From Roseovarius aestuariivivens (GTDB lineage Bacteria; Pseudomonadota; Alphaproteobacteria; Rhodobacterales; Rhodobacteraceae), in the NCBI RefSeq assembly GCF_004761875.1, contig NZ_SJEY01000004.1:1-64000 (forward strand): a DNA stretch of 64,000 bases, read 5' to 3'. The position numbers and the translations under genes were made by a program. The first letter of the stretch is position 1, and each line of letters starts with the position of its first letter. Of this stretch, positions 9,046 through 18,524 are shown in pieces. The notes under the pieces were generated by a model. The model did no database searches and was not told the DNA's origin. It saw nothing but the letters and a program-made list of their open reading frames with translations.

Positions 9046-10437
9046 TCACGCAGTCTCGGCAAAGCTCTCCGCGCAGAATCGCCGGATCTCGACCGTGTCG
9101 CTCCAGTGATCCTTCGGCAGGCCGGCCTTGACCTTCAGCCCGGTCAGGAACTGATCTGCGGTGGGCAGGCTCTCCCAGACCATGGGCAGGAACACGCCGC
9201 GCTTGCCACCGTCCGACAAAATCAGGCCGTCGCGACCGGCAACAAGCTGATCCAGAAGGGACTTTTCGTCGCCAAAGGTCATGGGGGCGGACGGCGATAG
9301 CACTGCGATCTTGATCCTAAGATCCGGGATCTCGGCCGCCGTAATGGGTTTGAACCGCGGATCCTGAAAGCCGGATTTCACCGTGTTTTCAACGACATCT
9401 GCGATCAGGGGCTGATGGGCGGTCAAGGATCCGATACAGCCCCGAAGCCGTTCGTCCTGCTGCAGCGTGACGAAACTGGCCCCGAACCCGTGTAGCGCGG
9501 GGGCGAAACTCGACGTTTCGATTTGCGGGGGTTTTCCCTTTTTTGCACGGGATATCAAAGCTTTGCGCGCTACACCAAGCAGCACGTCCCGGTGCTGTGG
9601 CACGATCATGTCGTCGGCCGGCCCGAACGCGGCCCAGGCCCCGTATCCCACCGTCCGGTTTGTGTCCCCGGTCACATCGGCGCTGTTGGCCATCGCCAGT
9701 CGCTGCACCTTGCACCCCTGCCCATAGCGCGACGCGAAGAACCCCTTGATCGCCATCGCGCCACAGGCATGCGCCCCGGTCAGCCGCCCGGTCTGCGCCG
9801 TCTCGATCAGTTTCGCGGTTTCCGCATCGTGATCCCGCGCCTTATCAAGAGGAAGGAAATGACTGAGATCACTTGATAAAATGAACAACGGCGGGGTGCC
9901 GTCCCGCGCTGCGAGATGGTCGATGACGGCCGCCACCTGTGCAGGTGTGCTTTGCCCGATCACTAGCGGAACGATCCTGGCTTCGGGATGCAGGCGGTGC
10001 AGAAATGCCAGCTGCGTTTCGATACCGTGTTCCTGATCGTGGGCCGCGTCCTCGATCTTTGCGAGTTCTTCCATCACGAGGCTGTTCGTTGCGCCCCGGT
10101 CGATCCGCAGTTCGAAGCCGGGCATCGCATAGCCCCGCTGCGAGGGTAGCGCGATCCCGTCGAAGGCATGCCGGTGTGACGGCGACAAAACCACAACACT
10201 TTCTGGTCTGCCGCGCGCTGTTGCTCTCCATGATGTGCCGCTGAGCCATCCGGAAAAGGCGTAGCCCGCATGTGCCGAGATCACCGCGCGTGGCACCGAT
10301 CCCTCGGGCCGCCAGCCTGCGCGCCCCTTTGTGATGCAGGCTTCGGCCTCCTGCGACAGCGCGTCAGGCTCGCCGGGAAAGAACTTTCCGGCGGTTGCAG
10401 GGTAACGCAGAGTGGTGTCGGTTTCATTTTCCATCAC
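9046..10437 (-). CDS. AmmeMemoRadiSam fusion: MEMO-like (B) plus AMMECR1 (A) domains
   Basis: The 463-residue protein joins two families. Residues 10-270 are MEMO-like, with SAHAGYAFSG, LSPSHRHAFDGIALP, HGIETQLAFL and SSDLSHFLP supplying the His/Asp residues of this extradiol-dioxygenase-like fold. Residues 285-460 are an AMMECR1 domain with FVTLQQDERLRGCIGS, the family hallmark. The partner radical SAM gene lies divergently with 34-37 bases between starts, completing the three-part AmmeMemoRadiSam set. The system is conserved in bacteria and archaea but its reaction is unsettled. The start is the GTG at 10437 or the ATG one codon later; I see no strong ribosome site to decide. Confidence 0.9.
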   Translation of the reverse strand: MMENETDTTLRYPATAGKFFPGEPDALSQEAEACITKGRAGWRPEGSVPRAVISAHAGYAFSGWLSGTSWRATARGRPESVVVLSPSHRHAFDGIALPSQRGYAMPGFELRIDRGATNSLVMEELAKIEDAAHDQEHGIETQLAFLHRLHPEARIVPLVIGQSTPAQVAAVIDHLAARDGTPPLFILSSDLSHFLPLDKARDHDAETAKLIETAQTGRLTGAHACGAMAIKGFFASRYGQGCKVQRLAMANSADVTGDTNRTVGYGAWAAFGPADDMIVPQHRDVLLGVARKALISRAKKGKPPQIETSSFAPALHGFGASFVTLQQDERLRGCIGSLTAHQPLIADVVENTVKSGFQDPRFKPITAAEIPDLRIKIAVLSPSAPMTFGDEKSLLDQLVAGRDGLILSDGGKRGVFLPMVWESLPTADQFLTGLKVKAGLPKDHWSDTVEIRRFCAESFAETA

Positions 10438-10471
10438 CCGTCACCATATCACATGCACAGGTGGCAAGATC

Positions 10472-11560
10472 ATGAATGAAAACGGACAAAAGACGCACCG
10501 GGCACGATTTTGGCGGGCAGAAAATGATGGTCGCCTGACATGTACGCTTTGCCCAAGGTTTTGCGCGCTGCGCGACGGGCAGCGCGGCATGTGCTTTGTC
10601 CGTATGCGCCAAGGTGATCACATGGTGCTGGACACCTATGGGCGATCCACCGGCTTTTGCATTGATCCTATTGAGAAAAAACCACTCAACCACTTTCTGC
10701 CCGGCACTGCGGTGCTCAGCTTCGGCACGGCGGGGTGCAATCTTGCCTGCAAGTTTTGCCAGAACCACGAGATTTCCAAGAGCCGTGAAACCGACAGCCT
10801 TGCTCATAGCGCCAGCCCAGAGCGTATCGCCGCTGTCGCTCGCGCGGAAGGCTGTGCGTCGGTCGCATTCACCTACAATGATCCGGTGATTTTTCACGAA
10901 TATGCCGTCGACACGGCGGCGGCCTGTCATGAGGTGGGTGTGAAAAGCGTCGCTGTAACAGCCGGTTATATCTGCGAAGAGCCCCGCGCCGAGTTCTTCC
11001 GGTCGATGGATGCGGCCAATATTGACCTCAAGGGTTTCACCGAGGATTTCTATCGAAAATTGACCGGTTCACGTATTGGTCCCGTTCTGGACGCAATCCG
11101 CTTCGCTGTGCAGGAGACGACCTGCTGGGTGGAACTGACAACGCTTCTGATCCCCGGTGAAAACGACAGCATCGGCGAAATCGAGGCGCTCAGCGCATGG
11201 GTCTATCACAACTGCGGACCGGATGTGCCGGTGCATTTCACCGCGTTTCATCCGGACCACCGGATGCAATCACACCAAAGAACGCCGCACGACACGCTAT
11301 TGCGCGCTCGTAACATTGCCCAGGCCAATGGGCTGAACCACGTCTACATCGGCAATGTTCACGATGTCGCAGCACAGTCGAGCTATTGTACGGGGTGCGG
11401 GACACGGGTGATCGAGCGGGACTGGCATCAGCTATCCGACTGGAAACTAGACGATTTTGGCGGGTGTTTGACCTGTGGTACGCGCTTTCCCGGCGTGATC
11501 GACGGCCCCCCGGGAACGTGGGGCCGTCGTCGTCAACCTTTGCGCATGGCCGAAGTCTAG
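10472..11560 (+). CDS. amrS: AmmeMemoRadiSam system radical SAM protein
   Basis: The 362-residue protein contains the radical SAM motif CNLACKFC (CxxxCxxC) near residue 90, preceded by a cysteine-rich N-terminal segment (CTLCPRFCALRDGQRGMC) and followed by SVAFTYNDPVIF and NIDLKGFTEDFYRKL, which mark the AmrS/PflA-like family. The C-terminus has two CxxC pairs (YCTGCG and CLTCG) that could bind zinc or another Fe-S cluster. The enzyme should cleave S-adenosylmethionine reductively to make a radical; the substrate is unknown. MNENGQKTH is chosen as the start because upstream codons do not resemble the family. Codon third positions look more AT-rich than in flanking genes, which may signal transfer. 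Confidence 0.9.
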   Translation: MNENGQKTHRARFWRAENDGRLTCTLCPRFCALRDGQRGMCFVRMRQGDHMVLDTYGRSTGFCIDPIEKKPLNHFLPGTAVLSFGTAGCNLACKFCQNHEISKSRETDSLAHSASPERIAAVARAEGCASVAFTYNDPVIFHEYAVDTAAACHEVGVKSVAVTAGYICEEPRAEFFRSMDAANIDLKGFTEDFYRKLTGSRIGPVLDAIRFAVQETTCWVELTTLLIPGENDSIGEIEALSAWVYHNCGPDVPVHFTAFHPDHRMQSHQRTPHDTLLRARNIAQANGLNHVYIGNVHDVAAQSSYCTGCGTRVIERDWHQLSDWKLDDFGGCLTCGTRFPGVIDGPPGTWGRRRQPLRMAEV

Positions 11561-12096
11561 CCCAGCTCGGCGCGCAATTCGTCCATTCGGGTCTGCAGAA
11601 GCTCGCGATACGTGTCTGTGGTCAGACTGCCGTTCTCGTCGAAATGGTTCGAGGCGGCGGCGACCATCACGCCTTGACCAAGAATGAACCGAACCTGGAA
11701 TTGCGAGAGGCAGTGCTGGGCCATGAAGAGCGCGGTTTCACCGCCCGTGCGCCCAGCAGATGCGGAAAGCAGAACCGTCGGCTTGCCCTTGAAGGCGGGC
11801 ATGTCGACACGGCTGGCCCAGTCGAGCGCGTTCTTCAGAACACCCGTGATACCCTTGTTGTACTCTGGCGAACCGACGATCAGAGCATCCGCTTCGGCCA
11901 CTTGCGCGGCTAGCGTCTTGGCTTTCTCCGGTACGCCCTCGCTTGTTTCAACATCACCGTTATAGAGCGGCAGGTTGAGATCGGCCTCGGTCACGTCCGC
12001 AGGGCCGAACATCCGGGCGGCTTCGCGCACGAGCATTCGATTGAACGAGCCTTCGCGCAGCGAGCCGGTGATCAGAAGTAGCTTGGGGTTGGACAT
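11557..12096 (-). CDS. NADPH-dependent FMN reductase family protein
   Basis: The 179-residue flavodoxin-fold protein has the FMN phosphate loop GSLREGSFNRML at residues 11-22 and the family motif SPEYNKGITGVLKNALDW near residue 77. Relatives include chromate/quinone reductases and azoreductase-like enzymes that use NAD(P)H and FMN to reduce quinones, metals or azo compounds in the cytosol; the substrate here is not predictable. The stop codon region overlaps the end of the convergent radical SAM gene by four bases. A LysR-family gene lies upstream in the same orientation, but a strong terminator separates them, so they are probably transcribed separately. Confidence 0.88.
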   Translation of the reverse strand: MSNPKLLLITGSLREGSFNRMLVREAARMFGPADVTEADLNLPLYNGDVETSEGVPEKAKTLAAQVAEADALIVGSPEYNKGITGVLKNALDWASRVDMPAFKGKPTVLLSASAGRTGGETALFMAQHCLSQFQVRFILGQGVMVAAASNHFDENGSLTTDTYRELLQTRMDELRAELG

Positions 12097-12206
12097 CGGT
12101 GCCTCCGGATACGTTGTATGTGTTTCAACGCCTTATGTGCGGCTTAGACCGCGCAGGGCAAGGCGGCAGCATCGCACAGCCCCTGTGTGCGCGCGCTCAA
12201 GGCGCG

Positions 12207-12235
12207 AAAAAACCCCGGACAGCGTCTGTCCGGGG
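12207..12235 (-). terminator. Intrinsic terminator of the LysR-family gene
   Basis: CCCCGGACAG at 12213-12222 and CTGTCCGGGG at 12226-12235 form a perfect 10-bp stem with a 3-base loop. Read on the minus strand the stem is followed by six T (12212-12207). It lies 33 bases after the LysR stop codon, a textbook Rho-independent terminator. Confidence 0.88.
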
Positions 12236-12268
12236 CAAGGTAGCCTTGGCGGCTGAGGAAATTCGTGT

Positions 12269-13174
12269 CTACCAGTCGGTCGGACCTTTTTCGGCGAACG
12301 CATGCACGAGGAAGTCGATGAAGGCGCGCACTTTTGGCTGGGTGAATCGGCCCGGGGGATAGACGGCGTAGATACCTTGCGTTTCAACCGGCAGATCGGG
12401 GATCACATCCACGACCTTGCCCTCTTTCAAGGCCCCCGCGTAGAGAAAGCTGGGAAGATAGGCGATGCCGAGACCCGAGATGGCAGCGTTGAGCAAGGAC
12501 TGCCCGTCATTGACGGACAGGCCACCGGCGGTTCGAACCTGCCGTTTTTCGCCGGACGGCGCGGTCAGCTTCCAGACAGATCCATTCGACTGGCTGGAAT
12601 AATGCAGAAGCTTATGTTCGTTCAGGTCGTCGATCTTGGTGGGCCGGCCGAATTTCTGAAGGTAGCTCGGACTGGCGATCATGCGCTTGGTGGTTTCGGT
12701 CAGCTTGCGCGCCCGAAGCGTGCTGTCTTCCAGCTCGCCAATGCGGATCGCCATGTCGAACCCTTCCGAGATAAGTTCGACATAGCGGTTGTTAAGCACC
12801 ATGTTCACGGTGATGTCCGGATAGTCGTCGAGAAACTGTCCCAGGACCGGGCTCAGATGGTTAACGCCGAAATCGGTTGCCACGGAAATGCGCAAAAGGC
12901 CTGAAGGATCGGATTGCATAGAGCTGACAAGCGCGTCGGCCTCACCGGCATCGTTGAGCACGCGCAGGGCGCGGTCATAATACGCCAGACCGATTTCCGT
13001 CGGGCTGACGCGGCGTGTCGTTCGATTTAGCAGGCGGGCACCAAGGCGGGCTTCAAGTGACGAGACATGCTTGGAGACGGCAGATTTGGAGATCCCCATC
13101 TTGCGAGCAGCGTCTGTGAACCCTCCTTGGTCCACGACCGTCGCAAAGGCCTCCATTTCGGTCAGGCGGTCCAT
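12269..13174 (-). CDS. LysR-family transcriptional regulator
   Basis: The 301-residue protein has an N-terminal winged helix-turn-helix (residues 5-62: MEAFATVVDQGGFTDAARKM, SKSAVSKHVSSLEARLGARL, then LLNRTTRRVSPTE) and a C-terminal effector-binding domain (about 90-295). It most resembles the large LysR subgroup in which VLNNRYVELISEGFDMAIR begins the co-inducer domain. Such proteins usually regulate a divergent or adjacent gene; here the divergent gene encodes a DUF4399 protein and the downstream gene an FMN reductase. The start MDRLTEMEAF is chosen because it aligns with the family and follows an AGAGGGATC sequence. The inducer is unknown. Confidence 0.92.
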   Translation of the reverse strand: MDRLTEMEAFATVVDQGGFTDAARKMGISKSAVSKHVSSLEARLGARLLNRTTRRVSPTEIGLAYYDRALRVLNDAGEADALVSSMQSDPSGLLRISVATDFGVNHLSPVLGQFLDDYPDITVNMVLNNRYVELISEGFDMAIRIGELEDSTLRARKLTETTKRMIASPSYLQKFGRPTKIDDLNEHKLLHYSSQSNGSVWKLTAPSGEKRQVRTAGGLSVNDGQSLLNAAISGLGIAYLPSFLYAGALKEGKVVDVIPDLPVETQGIYAVYPPGRFTQPKVRAFIDFLVHAFAEKGPTDW

Positions 13175-13374
13175 TCTCGATCCCTCTGTGCATTTCCTTC
13201 TTTCGCCGTTTATCGACGCAAAATCAGGCGCAACTTGGGCGTATGCCCGACAATATCTAGGTTTTGTGTGGGATCGTTCGTGTCGGGGAAACACGTTTAC
13301 ACAGCTATATGAAGTGGAATTCCGGCTTGTCCGGGTTATCGTTATTTTTTCACGTACAACCGGGAGGAGAAGAA

Positions 13375-13818
13375 ATGAGACAAGTTTTGGGCAGCGCGAT
13401 CTTCGCGCTTGGATTGATGGCCGCGCCGCTGATGGCCGGCGACACACCGGCGCCTGAAGGCGCAAAAGTTTACTTCGTCAATCTTGAGGACGGCGCCACG
13501 GTCACCAGTCCGGTCACGGTTGTCTTCGGCCTTGAGGGCATGGGCGTGGCGCCTGCCGGTGTCGAAAAGGAAAAGACAGGGCACCATCATATCTTCGTCA
13601 ATCGCCCGCCCTTAGGCGAAGGACCGGACGGTGACGAGGAACTGTCCAACAGCATTCCCTCGGACGAAAACCACCGGCATTTCGGCGGCGGTCAGACGCA
13701 GGTGACGCTGGAGCTTGAGCCGGGCGAGCACACGCTGCAACTCGTGCTTGGAGACCAGAACCATGTGCCGCACGATCCGCCAGTGGCTTCGGAACAGATC
13801 ACGATCACTGTTGAATAA
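13375..13818 (+). CDS. DUF4399 exported protein
   Basis: The 147-residue protein has a clear Sec signal peptide (MRQVLGSAIFALGLMAAPLMAG). The mature part is a predicted beta-sandwich of the DUF4399 type with KVYFVNLEDGATVTSPVTV, a histidine-rich HHHIFVN strand, and EPGEHTLQLVLGDQNHVPH near the end. The conserved histidines could bind metal, but the family has no established function. A strong GGGAGGAGA ribosome site lies just before the ATG and excludes the longer upstream reading. It is divergent from the LysR gene across 200 bp and converges on the FadH-like gene with only six bases between stops. Confidence 0.85.
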   Translation: MRQVLGSAIFALGLMAAPLMAGDTPAPEGAKVYFVNLEDGATVTSPVTVVFGLEGMGVAPAGVEKEKTGHHHIFVNRPPLGEGPDGDEELSNSIPSDENHRHFGGGQTQVTLELEPGEHTLQLVLGDQNHVPHDPPVASEQITITVE

Positions 13819-13824
13819 AAGCTG

Positions 13825-15918
<2,094 letters not shown>

Positions 15919-15951
15919 TTAGGATGTCTCCCAAACCCCCCGGTGACATCC

Positions 15952-15979
15952 GTACACATCCTGTACACAACCCGTACAC
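15952..15979. promoter_or_regulatory. Three GTACAC direct repeats phased at 11 bp
   Basis: GTACAC occurs at 15952-15957, 15963-15968 and 15974-15979, each start exactly 11 bases after the last, about one helical turn. The array lies 100-127 bases upstream of the FadH-like start codon. Same-face iteration is typical of cooperative regulator binding. No cognate regulator can be named. Confidence 0.45.
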
Positions 15980-16003
15980 CGGCGAAACCGTTAACGTCCC
16001 GGC

Positions 16004-16091
16004 TTCATCTGGCGAAAAATACCCAAGGGGGTGTAGGGGACAGCGTCCCCCATCTGACTGACATGTGCGGCGCAACCGCTCCGCCGGATCA
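16004..16091 (-). repeat. Dispersed 88-bp gene-end repeat, copy A
   Basis: This stretch is identical in 78 of 88 positions, without gaps, to 35908-35995. On the minus strand it begins with the TGA of the DUF1989-GcvT gene, then contains a stem GGGGGAC/GTCCCC with a short loop and later TATTTTTCGCCAGATGAA. It may act as a terminator or RNA-stabilising 3' element. Confidence 0.8.
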
Positions 16092-18461
16092 GGTGTAGTT
16101 CCCTTTCACCCGTTCTTTCGTCGGGTCGAAATGCGGGTAGGGGACGACATGGGCGCGCAGGCGTTTTTGCAGGCCGTCAAGCTGGCCCACCTCGATCTCG
16201 GTGCCGGGCTCGGCGTGGGTCACGTCCACCCGCGCCAATGCGATGGTCTTACCGAGGATAGGAGACTTCATCGCGCTGGTTACCTCGCCGACCTGCGCCT
16301 TGCCGATGCGGACGCAATCGCCGGCGCCGGGCACCAGCCCGCCGTCGATCTCAAGCCCCACCATCTTGCGGTGCGGATGCGCCTTGCGCTCTTCCAGCGC
16401 CTTGCGGCCGATGAAATCGTCCTCTTTGGATTTGAGCGGCACGGTAAAGCCGATGCCGGCCTCGAACGGGTCGGTCTGGTCGTTGAATTCTGACCCGGCA
16501 AAGATCAGCCCCGCCTCGATGCGCACCATGTCGAGCGCGGCCAGTCCCAGCGGCACCATGCCCTTGGGTTCCCCGGCGGCCCAGATGGCGTCGAACACTT
16601 CCGGCGCATCCTTGGGGTGGCAAAAGACCTCGTAGCCGAGCTCGCCCGAATAGCCCGCGCGACCCAGCACCACCGCCGTGCCGTCGAAATCGCCGAGACG
16701 CGCGACGGTAAAGCGGAACATGCCAAGTTCCTCGACCGTCGGGGATGCAGGCGCGGTCCAGAGCACCTCTTTCAGGATGTCGCGCGACAACGGGCCTTGG
16801 ACGGCCACGTTATGAAGCTGATCGGTGGAGTTGCGCACCCAGACGTTCAGGCCCAGTTTTTGCGCCTGTTCGCGCAGCCAGAGACCGGAAGTGTCATTGC
16901 CGCCGATCCAGCGGAAATTGCTCTCGCCCAGCCGGAAGAGCGTGCCGTCGTCGATCATGCCGCCATGCTCGTAGCAGATCGCGGTATAGGTCAGCTGACC
17001 CACCGCCAGTTTCTTGACGTTGCGGGTCACGCAATACTGCATCAACTCTTCGGCGTCGGGTCCCGTGACCTCGTATTTCCGCAAGGGCGACAGATCCATG
17101 ATCGCGGCCTTCTCGCGGCAGGCCCAGTATTCGGCGATGGGGCCGTGATCGGTAAAGCTGTTGGGCAGCCAGTAGCCATTATACTCGGTGAAATCCCGGG
17201 TCATCTTGGCGAAACAGTCGTGAAAGCCGGTTTTCTTGGTCAGTTCCACTGGGGCCTCCGCAGATTTCCTGTATCCCATGGCGCGGTCGAACTCCTCTGT
17301 CGCGCCATAGGTGCGCACCTGAATGTCGGTGGGATTCCACCCGTTGGCCGGGTCCACGTCACAGGGACAGGCCGTCGAGATGCAGACAAGGTCGGTGAGC
17401 GCGCGCAGAAGCACGTAATCGCCCGGGCGCGACCACGGGTCATCCATGCCGATGGCGTTGGTCTCATCCAGCATGGTGTTGAAGAAGAAGTTGATCGCGG
17501 GCCAGCCCCCGCGCGGGGTGATCCCGTATTGCTGCAGGTCGGCATTCATGTTGTCCGAACAGTTCACGTGACCGGGATAGCCCAGTTCCTCGTAATATCG
17601 GGCGGTGCAGGCCAGCCCGAACGTGTCGTGCCGCCCGCAGGTGTCCTGCACGATCTCGACCAGCGGTTCATGATCCACCGTCCAGTATTTCGAGAAGATG
17701 CCCGGTTGGGGATAGAGCGTGCCCATCAGCGCGCGGGTCGTCGTCGGGTCGATCTCGCGCTCGCGGCCCTTGTCCAGCGCCCGGGTGGAAAACGCCTGAA
17801 AGTCCGAGCATTCGCGGCCCTGCACGTCGAGGATCTGGATGAATTCGCCCTTCTTCACCTGGTAGGAGATCGCCTGACCGGGCTGGATATTGATGTCCGC
17901 GATCGGGTCGGCCAGCGGATCCGGCGGGGTGTGGCCGCCCTTGGCCATGGCCGGGTCGGCACGGCGGAGATAGAGGATAAGTTCCGTGGGCGGGGATTGT
18001 TCGCCGGGGTGCATCGGACCGCCCGGCGCGGCGGCGATCAGCAGCCCGTCGCACTCGGCCACGAAATGGGTCATGTCGCCGGGACGCGAGCCGTCGCCGA
18101 GCGTACGGATCGCCTGCGCCTCTCCCAGCCGAAAGCCCGCCTTGTCGAGCGCTGCGGCCACCCGCGCGCCCGAGGGCGCGCCGCCGGCCAGCACCGAGAT
18201 TATCCCGTCGGGCCGGCCCGCGCCGCGCGCGCCGAGCCGGCCCGGATCGCTTTTGCCGTCGGGGGTGAAGAAGACCAGTTCGCAGACCTGCAGCCCTTCG
18301 CGGTCCAGCACCGAGATTTCGTCGCCGCGATAGACGGGCAGGGCGCGGGAGCCGCCGCCGGGGATGGGATGGCGTTCGGTGCCGTGCGGCAGGATCGGCA
18401 GGCCCGGTGTGACGATGCCGGCGCGTTCATAGGGGGTTTCGAAGACGGGCTTGATATTCAT
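16089..18461 (-). CDS. DUF1989 domain(s) fused to a GcvT-like aminomethyltransferase
   Basis: This 790-residue protein has two or three modules. Residues 1-190 look like a divergent DUF1989/cupin-like unit; residues 195-385 are a clear DUF1989 domain (QVKKGEFIQILDVQGRECSD, VNCSDNMNAD, CPCDVDPANGWNPTDIQ). Residues 410-790 are a GcvT-like tetrahydrofolate enzyme with MDLSPLRKYEVTGPDAEEL, GGMIDDGTLFRL (the catalytic Asp region), GRAGYSGELGYEVF and LGLAALDMVRIEAGL. GcvT relatives move a methyl or methylene group to folate. It is the last gene of the proX-V-W operon, so demethylation of the imported betaine or sulfonium compound is the likely role. The substrate is not known. The stop lies in an 88-bp repeat. 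Confidence 0.85.
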   Translation of the reverse strand: MNIKPVFETPYERAGIVTPGLPILPHGTERHPIPGGGSRALPVYRGDEISVLDREGLQVCELVFFTPDGKSDPGRLGARGAGRPDGIISVLAGGAPSGARVAAALDKAGFRLGEAQAIRTLGDGSRPGDMTHFVAECDGLLIAAAPGGPMHPGEQSPPTELILYLRRADPAMAKGGHTPPDPLADPIADINIQPGQAISYQVKKGEFIQILDVQGRECSDFQAFSTRALDKGREREIDPTTTRALMGTLYPQPGIFSKYWTVDHEPLVEIVQDTCGRHDTFGLACTARYYEELGYPGHVNCSDNMNADLQQYGITPRGGWPAINFFFNTMLDETNAIGMDDPWSRPGDYVLLRALTDLVCISTACPCDVDPANGWNPTDIQVRTYGATEEFDRAMGYRKSAEAPVELTKKTGFHDCFAKMTRDFTEYNGYWLPNSFTDHGPIAEYWACREKAAIMDLSPLRKYEVTGPDAEELMQYCVTRNVKKLAVGQLTYTAICYEHGGMIDDGTLFRLGESNFRWIGGNDTSGLWLREQAQKLGLNVWVRNSTDQLHNVAVQGPLSRDILKEVLWTAPASPTVEELGMFRFTVARLGDFDGTAVVLGRAGYSGELGYEVFCHPKDAPEVFDAIWAAGEPKGMVPLGLAALDMVRIEAGLIFAGSEFNDQTDPFEAGIGFTVPLKSKEDDFIGRKALEERKAHPHRKMVGLEIDGGLVPGAGDCVRIGKAQVGEVTSAMKSPILGKTIALARVDVTHAEPGTEIEVGQLDGLQKRLRAHVVPYPHFDPTKERVKGNYT

Positions 18462-18524
18462 CGGGTGTGCCTTGCGGTCAGGTCGGTCTGCGGCGGCCCG
18501 CGCCAGAGGTGTATAAATGTGCCA

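Noticed and set aside
12850-12865. ATGGTTAAC, a match to the CtrA box, inside the LysR gene
   Set aside because: It lies within a coding sequence far from any promoter, so it serves only as an estimate of chance occurrence.
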